A program made the translations under genes and the position numbers. From positions 62,001 to 126,000 of the forward strand of contig JACGZH010000011.1 of assembly GCA_014706385.1 (NCBI GenBank): a DNA stretch of 64,000 nucleotides. The letters run 5' to 3'. The DNA comes from Phaffia rhodozyma. Its lineage: Eukaryota; Basidiomycota; Tremellomycetes; Cystofilobasidiales; Mrakiaceae. This document shows, piece after piece, positions 32,835-44,487 of the stretch (position 1 is the first letter of the stretch; every line of letters begins with the position of its first letter). The notes beneath the pieces are model-generated. The model saw only the letters and a program-made list of their open reading frames with translations, ran no database searches and was not told the origin of the DNA.

Positions 32835-33602
32835 GGTTGCAAAAGATGTAATTCAACCTTTAAAAGGCGTGTTCGTTGGAGAATCGTTGAACGAGCAGGC
32901 GATGGTTAAAAGTAGAAGAGAAGATGAAGGATGTTGTGCACAGATGAAGATCCACGCTGGCCATTCTTCGGTCATCTCCGTCTTTCCCTGCCTGACTCCG
33001 CTTGACGACGATCTAACCTCTGACGACTCTTTCAGTCTCAAATGATTAGAGTCGAGTAAGAACTACCAAGCAATAAGGTTTACTTTTGACAGAAAGGATC
33101 GAGTGACCAGGAGACTCTTGGATAGTCGGTATATTAGAATGTAGGAAAGAAGAAAAGCAAAGGATAAAACTGAATCATGAAAAAGATCAGGAGGAACGAG
33201 TGGGATTTGTAGAACAAAAACGTGGGAATAAACTTCGTCAAACGAATGGCTACAAATAAGGGAAAGAAGAAGTTGGAAAAAGGTTCGTTTATAGAATCAG
33301 AGGCGTTTGATGCTAAAAAGGAGAAAGAATCTGGTGTAGGCCGATGCGTTCGAGATTGGCAGGAGAGATATGAGGAAATTGAAAGAGAGGGAAAAGCGAT
33401 GATGAAGTCCATTGGTCTAGAAATCGGTTAGAAGAAAAAAAGAACGGGAAAACAAAAACGGAGGAAACAAGGGTATGTGTTTACGATACATGGGATGAAA
33501 GAGAAGCAAAAAGAAGAACAGGAAGGAGAGGAGAAAGCAGTCGTCAGGAGAGAGGGATAGAATATCACCAAGGGAAGCAATCGAGGGGCATGTAGCCACA
33601 TC
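32835..33602. other. Intergenic region between APEH and the Cps1-like gene
   Basis: About 770 nt. It must hold the APEH promoter and the 3' UTR of the Cps1-like gene. It is purine-rich on the plus strand. Two short plus-strand frames occur (32833-33045 and 33222-33431); the second is listed separately as a weak candidate. Confidence 0.45.
33246..33431 (+). CDS. Possible small Lys/Glu-rich protein (weak candidate)
   Basis: A 61-residue frame starting MATNKGKKKLEKGSF and ending GKAMMKSIGLEIG. It is highly charged and heptad-like (RDWQERYEEIEREGK), so it might form a short coiled coil. No family is recognised and no intron is needed. It lies in a purine-rich stretch where such compositions arise by chance. 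I keep it only because the ATG context and composition are protein-like. Confidence 0.25.
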   Translation: MATNKGKKKLEKGSFIESEAFDAKKEKESGVGRCVRDWQERYEEIEREGKAMMKSIGLEIG

Positions 33603-35809
33603 TTAAGCGTTTCTCGGTCGACCGGTGAATCCTCCGAGTTCGACGTCCTCTCTTGAGGAATAACCCGCGCCGGTAAGTTTCTCTCGTTCGTTCTGGTCTT
33701 GAAGGGCCTGGGTGGCTGTGGCCGGGTCGGCGATACCTGTCCGAGTACCCCAACCGGTCTGTAAGAGGAAAGATAACGCAATGCATAAGAAAAGCTCTGG
33801 ATCATGCCAAACGAGAAATGTACAGATAGAGACACACCTCGTGTAACGTGAACACGGCGTAGATCTTCATGATCGCGCTATGAAGCAGGACATAGAAAGG
33901 AAATGACAAGGATGAGTTCAAGGTCAGGTCATTTAGAAAGAAGATTTGCAAAGGAGATCGGACAACGACGTACAAGTAATAACCGAACAGAATCCAAGCA
34001 GGAACATAAATAGCGTCTTGAGGTCGGTACCACAAATGAGGAAGCAGCTTGAGACTTCGAGTAGCTGTTAGCCAAACAATATACTGAATCGTCCGGTATG
34101 AAGAGAAAGTAAAGAGACGATCAGAAGATCAGCGATAGAAATCTAAACGCGTAAGAACTCAAGAAGCTTCACGAACAGACACAATGATGTTCCTGTTCAA
34201 GAGATGAAACCCAAGATTGAAGTCCACATGGTCAGTCTTCGAAGATGACACAAAGGAAAGGATAAGGAGAGGAAAAAAACTTACCAGGCTGGCAGATGAT
34301 ATCCTCCATCTTCAGTATTCTTAGTACTCTTGACGATGATGACGATTACCAGACAAGGTCCCAGAAGCAATGTCAACGGATTGATGAACTTGTCGATCAT
34401 AGTATAAGCGACGTAAGGATGTTTTGTCCAAATATAACGCTCCGTGAAGATCGACCTGAAGTCTGACCGCCAGGTGTTTCTCGTCCATCTCAATACTTGC
34501 TTGAGGAATCGCCAATTAGGTTTCATCGTGGAAAGTAATTCTGCTTCTTTGCAAGCCTGGATGTACGTGTTCCAACCATGGGAAACCATCCACCTGGTGA
34601 GGAACTTGTCGTCTCCCGAGTTCAAATGGTATTTCCCTAACCAAAGATCGTTGGTGAACCCATGGAGAAACTCTGGATCCTTCAGAATGACTGTTCGATA
34701 AGCGGCCGTCCTACCAGATAAACATGGTACTCCACCATCGATATGGGTCGAAGCAGAGATCTCTATGTTCCTAATCGTCAACCTGAAAGCCGCCAGAACC
34801 TCCCACATTGTCATCTTGTTACCCACCGGTTGGACCCTCTGGGACGTCCCGACTCCACCAACCTGTTGGTCTTCGAAACAGGCCAACACATAAGGCAACA
34901 AAGTTGGGGGCCAGATCGCATCGTCATCTGCAAACAAGATGATGTCCGTCGTGCAGTTCCTGATCCCATGAGACATTTGCAAACGCTTGTTCGCAAACGG
35001 GACCGTTAAAACCTTGATTTTCTCCGGATTGACCTCGTTCGCCAAATCCTGCAAAGGTCCTCTCATAGATTCCTCGGTGATGATCAAGATCTCTTTCGGA
35101 TTTCCGACGAGCCAAGAGTGGGCAGCTTCTTTGAATTCTTCACCAGCATCGATGGTGGGTACAATGATAGTGACGTCTTCGGAGGCAACGTACGTCGGGT
35201 TTTCAGGTAATGGGATCGGAGAATACGTCCATGTAGCGATCAGTCGGATCATGTACCATAGGTACCGGTAGAAACTATTCAAACAACGTGTCAGAGAATA
35301 CAACGAGCATGATAGTATAAGTAAAATAACATTTGCAAAGGTGCGAACCAATCGAACCAGATCAAAGTATGCCAACGGCACAATGGAGAACAGAATGAAA
35401 AGGAAAGGAACACTTACCCAATAACACCGAATGGAACGACTGAAAGATGATACAGACAGACGAAGAATCCAAAATTAGGCGAATGAAACAAAAGGTTGAG
35501 TAAACATAAGCAGAAACAGAAGTAAATACAGAAGAGAGTAAGAAGAACTCGAGTGAAACTTGCAGGAAGGATAGAAAGTAAGGAGGTGACTTACACACTG
35601 GAAAGTCATCTGCAGTCAGGTACCTGCCACCAAGAGGAAAATCAACATTTTCAAACATTCGTCAGTCTATCCAGTCATCACCTCAATGACGAGAGAGGAG
35701 AGAGCCAACAGGGCAGCAGGACTTGAGAAGACCAAGGTAGACTCTCAAAGAAACTTGACATCCACAACACGACGAGGGTGACGATAAAGATCATGCGGAA
35801 CACCTGCAT
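33603..35809 (-). CDS. CPS1: Cps1-like polysaccharide synthase (GT2, hyaluronan-synthase type); 5' end uncertain
   Basis: A processive family 2 glycosyltransferase of the plasma membrane. In Cryptococcus the homologue Cps1 is reported to make hyaluronan. Visible order: hydrophobic segments (QVFRMIFIVTLVVLWMSSFF near 35740-35809; FYRYLWYMIRLIATW), the nucleotide-binding start VTIIVPTIDAGEEFKEAAHS, DIILFADDDAIWPP (the D-x-D site), a conserved GGVPCLSGRTAAYRTV, NSGDDKFLTRWMVSHGW (acid/base region) and the LRWTRNTWRSDFR block, equivalent to QxxRW with R/W kept but Q replaced. C-terminal membrane helices follow, then a tail ending DVELGGFTGRPRNA with TAA at 33603-33605. The first coding exon could begin at ATG 35809, but a perfect acceptor (ttgcag) just before it allows an upstream exon. 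It lies 0.9 kb from the Xpt1-like gene. Confidence 0.85.
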
Positions 35810-36713
35810 ACTGCAACAGAAGAAAACAAGAAGGAATAGACTCACAACATCGTTTATCGACTGTCGGATTTTCAGAATTGTGAAAGAACGTGGAAAAGAA
35901 CAATAGAAGAGGAAGAGAACAGGAACGAATGGATAGAATAGAGAAGAAAAGACGGTGGGAGCCGAAAGACAGAGGCAGAGACGAAACAATAAGGTCCTTT
36001 TTGGCCTGCCTAGAAGATAGGACCACGGAGCAGCTATGTATGAGAGTGAGAGCTCGGACGAGGTATCCTTGCGATGACGACCGGATCAAGAGTGGCAAGA
36101 TCAGGATTCTCTTCTGTGTTAACGATCCTCTAAGCGAGTGCGAGCTACGAGGATGAGGGTGAGGGTGAGGATGTAGGTGAAGGTGAAGGTGTCAAAGACA
36201 GAATAGAGTCGGATAGGTCGAGGAAAAAATCGAAAATCGAAAATCGCCAAAACAAGACACTGCGGGCGTGTGTTTACTCATATTCATACAGTTATCAGGC
36301 TTGATCGTCTACAATATGACTATATTACACCATCCTTCAGACCTTATGTACTTCTTTTCTCCGTGTTCAAACGTTTCTCTTCCGTTCCTCTTTCCCACCA
36401 TCCTTTTCGAGGCCAGTAGCTCTCCAACCACCTAGCGATCCGTTCAACGGCCTATAAAATGTGTACAAATCATATGTTTTCGATCCGTCAGTTCTTGAAC
36501 CCATGCGCTTGGGGAATCCGCACAGTAATGCACTAGATCAAACTGACTTCGTCTTGTTGCCATAGAACACCTTCGACATCATCATTCAATACCAAGCTAG
36601 ACTGATGACCGGAAAAGAGAGAAATGTTTCAGAAAAAAAATCAGTCAGACCAGTCATAACAATGAGAGGTAGCATGAAGCAGAAAACGGAAAGTCGACCA
36701 GCTATAAATTAGA
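35810..36713. other. Region between the Cps1-like and Xpt1-like genes
   Basis: About 900 nt holding the 3' UTR of the Xpt1-like gene and the promoter, leader and possibly a first exon of the Cps1-like gene. A G-rich repeat occurs at 36151-36191. A 117-residue minus frame (35745-36098, MPLLIRSSSQGYLVRA) could be an upstream exon but has no clear family match. Confidence 0.45.
36151..36191. repeat. Imperfect GAGGGT/GAAGGT hexamer repeat upstream of the Cps1-like gene
   Basis: Six to seven units of 6 nt (ggatgagggtgagggtgagg and gtaggtgaaggtgaaggtg). On the coding strand of the Cps1-like gene it reads as CACCCT/CACCTT units, about 340 nt upstream of ATG 35809. Four or more G-triplets on one strand make a G-quadruplex conceivable but not established. 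Confidence 0.8.
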
Positions 36714-39624
36714 TTAAGAACGCACGACAGGATGAGCCTCCATTCGCTCAGCTAGTGCATCCATCTCTTCGGTGAAATGAATCATGCCGAACTCTGATGA
36801 GACCTTGCCTATTAATCAAGAACGGAAAAAATGGGTACTTTGCATTCAGCTTTGTCTGTCTTTATCGATTTGCAAGGGGCAACTGTCCGGGAGACAACGA
36901 GAGAGGCTTACCTTGGCTATATTGATATCTGGCCAACAATCTCAGACACCACGTCCTTACATCAATCTCTATCGGTTTATCCATCTCCGGCTCTGTATCT
37001 GCTTCTGTCTCTGTATCTGCTTCTGTCTCCATATCTGCCTCTATCTCCATATCTGCGCTAGAACGTATCTCTGTCCGCAGTTTGGGCGATGATGATGATT
37101 GCATAACGGCTTGAAGAGAAAAGTCGGTAGACCTAAAAGTCTTTGTGAGGGGCATCATTGGTTGGGAGTCTTCGTTTAAGAGATAGCTTGAAGAGGCCAA
37201 CACAAAGCCTGGCGAAGGAAGTAGTGCCGATAGACCTTTCTCTCCGGAGGCGGAGATGACAGCCGAGAGGACTGTCACGGAAAGTAGGAAAAAGACGCTA
37301 AGAATTAGAGATTTGCACACATGAGCGGCGGGAGGAAAGATGGAAAGGGGGGGGAGGAGGAGGAGGAAAACACACTCACTACAGTCACCACATTCGGGAT
37401 GATCGAAAGCAATCCGTTTGAACATGCCGACTGCCGATCTAGAGGAGCCTTCAGTCCTCCAGAATGAACCAAAACAGGTGTCTAATCGGATGTTGCAGTG
37501 TTCAAGCTCGTTCTCGCTCATTGGTCTAGCTCCGTTCAAGCTGGCTATAGAGGGGTAAGAGGACAAGAGAAATAGTCAGCACAATCAGATACACACTCGA
37601 TCGATAAGGCAAAAGTAAGAAGGACTGACTGAAAGTTAAAGTGGCACTCTCCATCTTCGGAGATCCCATTTTGACCAAGACGTCTTCTACGGCCTTCTTT
37701 TCTAGGTAATTCTTCCTTTTCGCTGAAAGTCTCTCGACCGGAACCACAAGATCTTTATCTGGCCGATAGGAGGAGAGACCCAAAAGGGAATGTATCTCTG
37801 CACGTTCTGGTTCTGACCACAGTTCGTTGGATGAACCTAGTCTGGCGACAGCCCATGTCCATAGCATCGATTCTCGAGCTCTTTCCACCTGATTCAATGT
37901 CGCTAACCAGACTGTAGATACCAAGGGATTTGATTGGATGAGCTATTAGAAAGCATGCAGAAAAGGGATGCTAAGAAACCCCACTCACCAGGATGAAGAT
38001 CACCGGTCTTTGGTCCGTTTGGATCTGAGGAGCCCTGTATCTCTCTAAATCGTCTGGAAGAAGAATTTTTCAAGTCGGCAGCATAGATCGTTGACATCTC
38101 ATCCATCATGGCTGTCGAGACTCCTTTGGGAATATGTCCTAGAGGAACTCTAGGTCGTTTTCCAAATCGTTGGGCTTGATGTAGGAGTGAAGGGAAATGG
38201 TTTAGAGAAAGCTGAGCTAGAGCTTGAAAATATGGAAAAGAGCACTCACACAGCAACCAGTTCGACCTAAGGATAGCAGATCGTTCAATTACACAAGCGA
38301 CCGGTGGGAACTCAACCTGAGTGGGGGTGCCAAGAGTAGGAAAGAAGGATCAGATAGGGGAAAAGACATCTGACTCGTATCAGCGCCTTTCCTCTCCGCA
38401 CCCGGGAAGGAAAAACAGACATACATCGGGTGAGATAGGTTGTTTGTCGAGTCGGAGGATTGGTCCATAAGCTGGAGATACCCAATCCGAGATAGAGTGC
38501 TGTAAAAGGGTCATGATGTCAGTAAACAAAAAAGAGTAAGAGCAACCGTAATATTGAAGGCAGAAGACGGACACTTTGGCCTAGGAAGAAATCATCATTA
38601 AGGTATATCCAATGAGACGCAAGCCCGGGAATGTTGGCTAGATGACTCTCTATAGAGAAACTATTGAAGGTGGGCAAGGCCTGTTTGGTGAACGCTTGTG
38701 CGCCGATGATGTCGTCCGGATCGAGAGTTCGGTCTCGAAAGAGTTGGGAATGATGATGAACTTTGATCGTTAGCCCGTCGACTTGAACACCAATCAGTCC
38801 CAACCAATACGGAATCTGTCCGATCCTGTGCCCTTCTTCGAGATCTTCGCCTAAGCCTTCGACGTCCCAGTCGCTGAGAACAATGTGGAATGTTCTGATC
38901 CTTTTGTTCATCTGCTCGAAGACCGAACGGAAGGAATGTTGGAGTTCACCCTTGTTTCGGTAGTGTCTGAGTGGGGGTGGACCCCATCCTTTGGGTAAGT
39001 CGCTTATCGCGCCATATTTTGAGAATTCTTCATGCCACATCGGGTCGGAGCTGAGAAACGAGGCTGGATGAGACAAGAGACAAGACTGAAGAGGCACCCC
39101 GAAGGAGAAAGAAAGAAGGTTTCTCACCCATTAACCCAGGTCCAAACGACATCCAGCTCAGGCTGAGAGACGTCTTCTGCCTCACAAGGCTCTCCTCTTG
39201 CGAGCCAACTCTCGAGACATTCATCTGATAAAATTGGAACCTGGCCGATAGAGGGCGAACTTGATGGTTGTTGTGGCTTGAATATAGCATAAGTTTCCTT
39301 GTTCTCTCTGTATCAAAGTCACAGGCAATGTGGGTGAGTATGCGGCCAGGGGAGCAACAAAAGATTAGGGTCTCACAGTAGAACGGTCTGTAGGTCTGAT
39401 TGATAGCTCTCAGTGGGGCTGTGAGAGCCGATGATGATCTGACCCAGATGACGGAGGGACCGTCCGTCCGAATTACCAGCCAGATGGACAAGCCCGGCCG
39501 TGCAGATAGTAAGGAGAACGAGAGTAGCTAGTAACTTGATCAGTCTTTGCTTAGGCAATTGACGTTGGCCTGACTGTATATTTGTCTGTGGCAAGATCGG
39601 GTTGACCCTGATACCAAATACCAT
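36714..39624 (-). CDS. XPT1: Stealth-family glycan phosphotransferase (Xpt1-like), type II Golgi protein
   Basis: Stealth proteins transfer sugar-1-phosphate to glycans. Cryptococcus Xpt1 adds xylose-phosphate to mannose-containing O-glycans in the Golgi. The start (ATG at 39624) gives a short cytosolic end, then a hydrophobic anchor (LIKLLATLVLLTICTAGLVHL). CR1 is DVVWTWVNG near 39130-39155, split by an intron. CR2 is ELQHSFRSVFEQMNKRIRTF, then LPTFNSFSIESHLANIPGL and HWIYLNDDFFLG, with the invariant E-S-H and N-D-D signatures. Later exons (37400-38260) contain NHFPSLLHQAQRFGKRPRVP and a YxxDLKNSSSRRFREIQGSS region, then CR4-like DHPECGDCSEC. Before the end is an acidic repeat (MEIEADMETEADTETEADTE at 36990-37060), and the protein finishes ALAERMEAHPVVRS with TAA at 36714-36716. 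Assignment to Xpt1 rather than another Stealth member is an inference. Confidence 0.84.
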
Positions 39625-40958
39625 GGTTGAGATCCTGAAAACGAGAACGAAGAAAGAACGAGACTTTCAAGAGAAGAATCATTTTTCCTCAATAAGAAAG
39701 AGTGGAGAAAGAGGAGCGTGTGAGCATTCAACACATTGGAACTGCCTTTGTCTTCGGCACGATCTCTCGAGCTTTCTCCATTTCTGCCGTATCTATAACA
39801 TGATTTTTGAGTGATCGTCGTTGAACACTGCGGGTCGTTTCAATATTTGTCTTGGTTGAATGGCAGTCTTGTTGAATGTACTCAGAGTTCAGCGCATTAG
39901 CATACATTCTGCTAATCAGATGGACGATCAAAATGTATTTTCCCGCATTATTTTTCCGCCGCAGCAGAAATTAACATATATACGTCACCGGCGCAGAAGT
40001 TCCTGCTTGGCTTTGGGATCGGAGCCGAGCCAGGCCGCGGGTCCGCAGCAAGGGCCGGCTGAGTTGTAAGAGCTTGGAGATAAAAAGGGATAAAACAAAT
40101 GAAGTGAACAGAGGACGCATCTAGTTAGTATGTTCAGAGTGGGACTTTAGTACTAGAATGAGAATCAGGGTGAGAGCACAGCCAAGAGAGATAGCGATAG
40201 TAGGAGTCGAACAAAACAATGCAAAATACACGTGGATATGAGGGTCGTACGACCATATCGAGTTGTATAGTCGGGAATCAGAATCACAAACTTAGTTCAT
40301 TTCATTGCATAGCCATCATCGGAGATTGATCCTGGTTCTCACTCTTTGTGAATAACGAAAGTGGTTTACTCCTGGTACACTATCGGGGCACTCTAGATCT
40401 GGTTGTGACACATGTGGCCTTTGATCGTGTTGAGAAACCTTAGCCTTCATCTATCACGACCAGCAGCATCTTTCCAGAATCTCTCTTTCTCTGCTAATGG
40501 TCAACTCAAACTTTCCTATTTCCTCTCCCTCGCGACATGGGTTCCAACCTGAGTCCTCGTAGTCACTTAATAGACTCTCTCTCTCTTTCCGGCCATCTTT
40601 CCTCGTTCATATATGTTTCGAACTAAAAAGGATCATATCTTCTGACAAAATCAAGCTATCCATCCTGTCGACGGAATCGCAAGAGAAAAAGACCAATCTT
40701 ATTTCCTTCGTCTCGATCACCGCTCCTTTGTCGTAAGAGGCCAGAAGGAGGTTCTAGTAGGGTTGACGGCAAGGCGCACGTGACCTAAAACTCGCCACAA
40801 TATCTCAACAGCTGTGCATACCTCACCCGCCATACAGCCCCATCTTCTGTGTCATCATCATCGTTATCCATTCCCATCGCATAACTCACCGTTGCTTGTT
40901 CTTCATCAACCTTAAGCTTCGCTTTCGTATACAATTTACACCGACCCTGTTCATCGTT
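39625..40958. other. Divergent intergenic region between the Xpt1-like and SH3 genes
   Basis: The longest gene-free stretch in the window, about 1.33 kb. It must hold both promoters. Frames of 60-70 residues on both strands have no recognisable domain. There is no tRNA signature and no long repeat. A short-lived noncoding or unannotated exon cannot be excluded. Confidence 0.45.
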
Positions 40959-42401
40959 ATGTTCGCAAATATCTCTCATGCTGACAAGCTGTAAGTAATC
41001 TTGATTTCTCGTGTGTAAAGTCCTACATTGCACCGCTTGTCATTGCTTACTTTCGCTCGAATACTTTCTCTTTCAAAGCGCGGTTTTCGCTCTGTTCGTT
41101 TCCCTTCCCTCTTATCATCTTTTGATTTCTCCTCGATCGATTCCTTAGCATTTTTTGCTCTTCTACTGATGAAATCTGACCATTCTTCGGACATCATGAA
41201 CGACACCTTAGGCTGGACGAGTATGCAACCTTTCTGTCGCTTACCTTCCACGCTTACCTTTCACGCTTCAAACAACCTTTGACTTAATTTTTCTATCACC
41301 TCCTTCTACAGATACTTTGAATCCCGCCCACATCTTGCGCCTCAACAACCTTCAACAACGTCTCAGTCGGTCAACGTGCCCATACCGAGTCGTTCACAGA
41401 TATCTTCTGGGCTCACGGCGGTTCAGTCTCACCTGAACCGATCGTCTGGCCCGGTTTCCTCGTCCACCACAACCAGCACCACGACTACCACTAACGGTGC
41501 TTCCTCTCCCTGGGCTTCAGCCCTTAGTAACAAACACGTTCAAGGCATGGTCGGCAAAGCTCTTGGCTCTTCTCCTTCCTCGCCTGCTGCCACGTCGAGC
41601 AATGCAAAATCGCCGCCGCCTCCACCTGCACAAAGTTCAAAAACACGGGCCGCCGGTTCAGCAGGTCTCGTCCAGAGCAAGACGTTTGGTCATGTCGATA
41701 CGTCTTCTGGTCTAGGTGCTTTTAAGACGATGTTTAAAGATCCTCAGGCTGCTCGTTAGTCTCTTGGCCCTTTGCTACTTTTACTTCGTCCGCTCTCTTT
41801 GTCGTCTCGCTGAATCTGTGATTGGTTTCTAAATTTTGTGATGTGAACGATGTAGCGAAACCTTACGAACCACCAGCAAGGACATCCCCAGCGAGTTCAC
41901 TCCCTCCGCCACCTACTAGAAGGGTCATCCAGCCGGAACCAGAGCCGGAACAAGAACCTGAGGCGGAAAGTGATCAAGATGGGGACTATGCTGAGGGTTC
42001 GTCTTCTCTTCTTCTTCAAATTTCTTTGCTCTTTCATGGCTGTTTTCTTATATCTATCAACTAACTGGCTTGTGTGACTGGATTTATTCGATTGATTCAG
42101 CGCTATATGATTTCGCCGGCAACGTATGTACCTCCTCCTTCTTCCTAAGTTTTTTTCTTCCTTTTCTTTTCAAATAAAACCCAAGAAAGAATCCCAAAAG
42201 AGAAACTCACTCGAAGTCTTCGATCATTCTGCTCCTTCCTAACGTTTGGTTCACTATCCAAAGGAACCTGGAGATCTTCCTCTACAAAGAAAACAGGTGG
42301 TTCTGGTGCTCGAGAAGACATCACCCGATTGGTGGAAAGCAAGAGATGCTCAGACGGGTCAAGAGGGGCTGATTCCGGCTGCCTATGTCAAAGAGATCTG
42401 A
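40959..42401 (+). CDS. SH3-domain protein with a 9-nt exon near its start
   Basis: Joining an exon at 40959-40990 (MFANISHADK plus two bases), a 9-nt exon at 41212-41220 and an exon from 41312 gives MFANISHADKLLDEYFESRP. It then runs into HLAPQQPSTTSQSVNVPIPS, a single open frame. A low-complexity middle follows (SSSTTTSTTTTTN, SPPPPPAQS; then PEPEPEQEPEAES). The C-terminus is an SH3 domain: EALYDFAGN, EPGDLPLQ, then EKTSPDWWKARDAQTGQEG and LIPAAYVKEI, with TGA at 42399-42401. It has the ALYDF, WW and P-x-x-Y signatures. The single C-terminal SH3 after a Pro-rich region resembles Lsb1/Pin3-type actin-patch proteins, but the N-terminus does not settle it. An extra small exon between the first two is possible. 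Confidence 0.8.
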
Positions 42402-43447
42402 AAGATTCGATATCTCGCATGTGTTACATCTTCTCCTCTTTACTTTAATTTCTGTGTGCGTTTCTTTTCTTTCCTCGTGCCCTTCTCGCCTGCCCTCGCT
42501 TTCTTAGGCGAACGTGGACGGAGCGCAGAACGGTCGACGAGGAAAATAAGGAGGTTGGGTCAAGCAAAGCGGTGCAACTTCTCGTCTATTCGTTCAAAGT
42601 AGTAACAGGGGCCCTTGTCTGTCTGCATATCATGTCTTGTCACGTTGTTCATCATCGATTATTCATAGACTATTGTCCGTTGCCCAGCATCCATCTGCAA
42701 ATGTTCCCTGAACTTCTCGGTAGAGACACATATGAGAAAATGAATGCTGAGGGAGTTGGAATTTCAATCTAAAGCGTACGAAAAGAAGAATATGAATCTA
42801 TCTTCTACAACAAAGGCTCGGTTCAAGAGGAAAAGGGGGCCGAAGTAAATAAAGACAAAAATAAATGAAAAAACAAAACGACCAGATGAATCGGAAACCT
42901 CATAGTCATGTATGCAACGTGAACTAAACGTACATCTCTATTCGCTCGTACATAGTGTTATATAGCATACTTCTCTTTTTTGTTCTTTTGTTTTTACCCA
43001 ATAAAATTTCCATCTGTATTATACATGTAAAAGAGAAAAAATCTAACTCGATATAGAGACTTCTTTGAAGCAATGGAAACAAGTAAGCCTCAGCATCACT
43101 CTAATCTAGTGATCCAATACTCGCGTTCGCGTTCGCGCCTGTATCAATAATTGGAGTTTCTTCTCCCTCCTACCCCCTTGTATACCCTGCTCCGCAAGAC
43201 GAACGGGGGTTGAGAAACGAAGAGGATGGGTGAGGATATGACTCCAGGTCCCTCTCCGCCTTCTTTCTTTAAAAACCTTGGTGAAAGTAAACTACAGATA
43301 GGCAGGAAGGGAGAAAAGAGAAAGAAAAACTCGGCGATCCAAAAGTGGAAGAACAGACAATAAGATGTGGAGTGGCGTGGCAAGGGGTCCGGCGGGTCGA
43401 GGGTTCTTTACAGAACTGCAAGATGGAAGAAATACAGAGGCCGGGTT
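42402..43447. other. Convergent 3' region between the SH3 gene and an unrecognised gene
   Basis: About 1.05 kb holding two 3' UTRs. AT-rich near 42850-43040, with a short gttcgc repeat at about 43126-43137. A 66-residue plus frame (42572-42772) has no domain. Confidence 0.45.
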
Positions 43448-44487
43448 TTACGCAACCAGCATGGCTTGCCAGCCGGCTGCACCGTCACCTACTCCTCTAA
43501 ACGTTCTCTTTGTTTCATTCCCTTTGGTCTCCTCGTTTTCTGGTCTCCAAACCTGACCTTCAATCAAAATTTCTTCTTCTCCTAAAGCATCTCTCATTCG
43601 AGGAGGCGTGTGGCTCCAAGCGCCTTCTGCGAATATTCCGCTGTTCGTTCTCGAAATCAATTCACCGAGGATAGGCGGCGAAGGGTCTGGCGAGATCATT
43701 AGCGGACGTCGCTGGGAGGAGACATCCAGATTGAACGCTGCCGGCTTAAGACCAACTGACTTCTTCGTAGGCAGCACGAATGGATCGGCCGGTGATGCTC
43801 GGGAGCCAGCCACCGTCGACGCATTCTTCGTGCCGTGAGGACAATCGTGTTCACCTGGAAATCGGAAGCCTATCGTGCAAGAGTAGAGCGAGTAAGAGGT
43901 TTAATTAGCCCTGTTCCTGGGCGATTGAGGGCAAAACAATCGACACACCTGGAACGGGAAGTGGCGGCGGAGGGATCGAGTGGTTGTAATCGATCTTTAC
44001 GAGCATCTCCTGGGCAAACTCTGGGTGCGGATCTACCGAGATGACATCCTGATTGGGGGGGGATGAATCGAGCCAGTTGGAGTGAAGGAGATGATGGTGA
44101 GTCAGTCTGAAAGATACAAGAATTGCCAACACAAGCGGGGGCCCACGAAACGTTCGCCTTGGAGCGAGCTGTGAGCAAATAAAAAGAAGAAGACGTACGT
44201 CCATCTCGAGTAGGGAGATTGCAGCATTGAAATCTTTTTCCGAAGCCTTTGGGAACTTTCTTTCTAGTAATGTCCATGTAGATTCCTGTGGGTGCGAGAG
44301 AAAGGCGTGAGTCTCCAGTCAGGCTGACGGTGTCTCGAGGACAAGGGAAACAAAAGATCATACGGACCTGACCGGGGCTAAATAACAGGTGTATATGAAT
44401 ATGGGCAGCCAAGTTTTCTTTCATGCTGAGCATCGATGTGAATGGAACAAGTGTGTTATCTTCAGTCGACCTATCTTCGCCGTTCAT
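43448..44487 (-). CDS. Unrecognised multi-exon protein
   Basis: The start (ATG at 44487) gives MNGEDRSTEDNTLVPFTSML, then KENLAAHIHIHLLFSPG. Later exons read ESTWTLLERKFPKASEKDFN, AAISLLEMD, then DWLDSSPPNQDVISVDPHPE with FAQEMLVKIDYNHSIPPPPL. A long last exon gives VLPTKKSVGLKPAAFNL, RPLMISPDPSPPILGELISR and VGDGAAGWQAMLVA with TAA at 43448-43450. It is Pro/Ser-rich and has no signal peptide or membrane segment. A family is not recognised. The exon chain keeps one frame through four junctions, which supports a real gene. Confidence 0.6.

Noticed and set aside
42572..42772. A 66-residue plus-strand frame in the 3' region after the SH3 gene.
   Set aside because: Cys/His content is random-looking, there is no family match, and it lies where a 3' UTR is expected.
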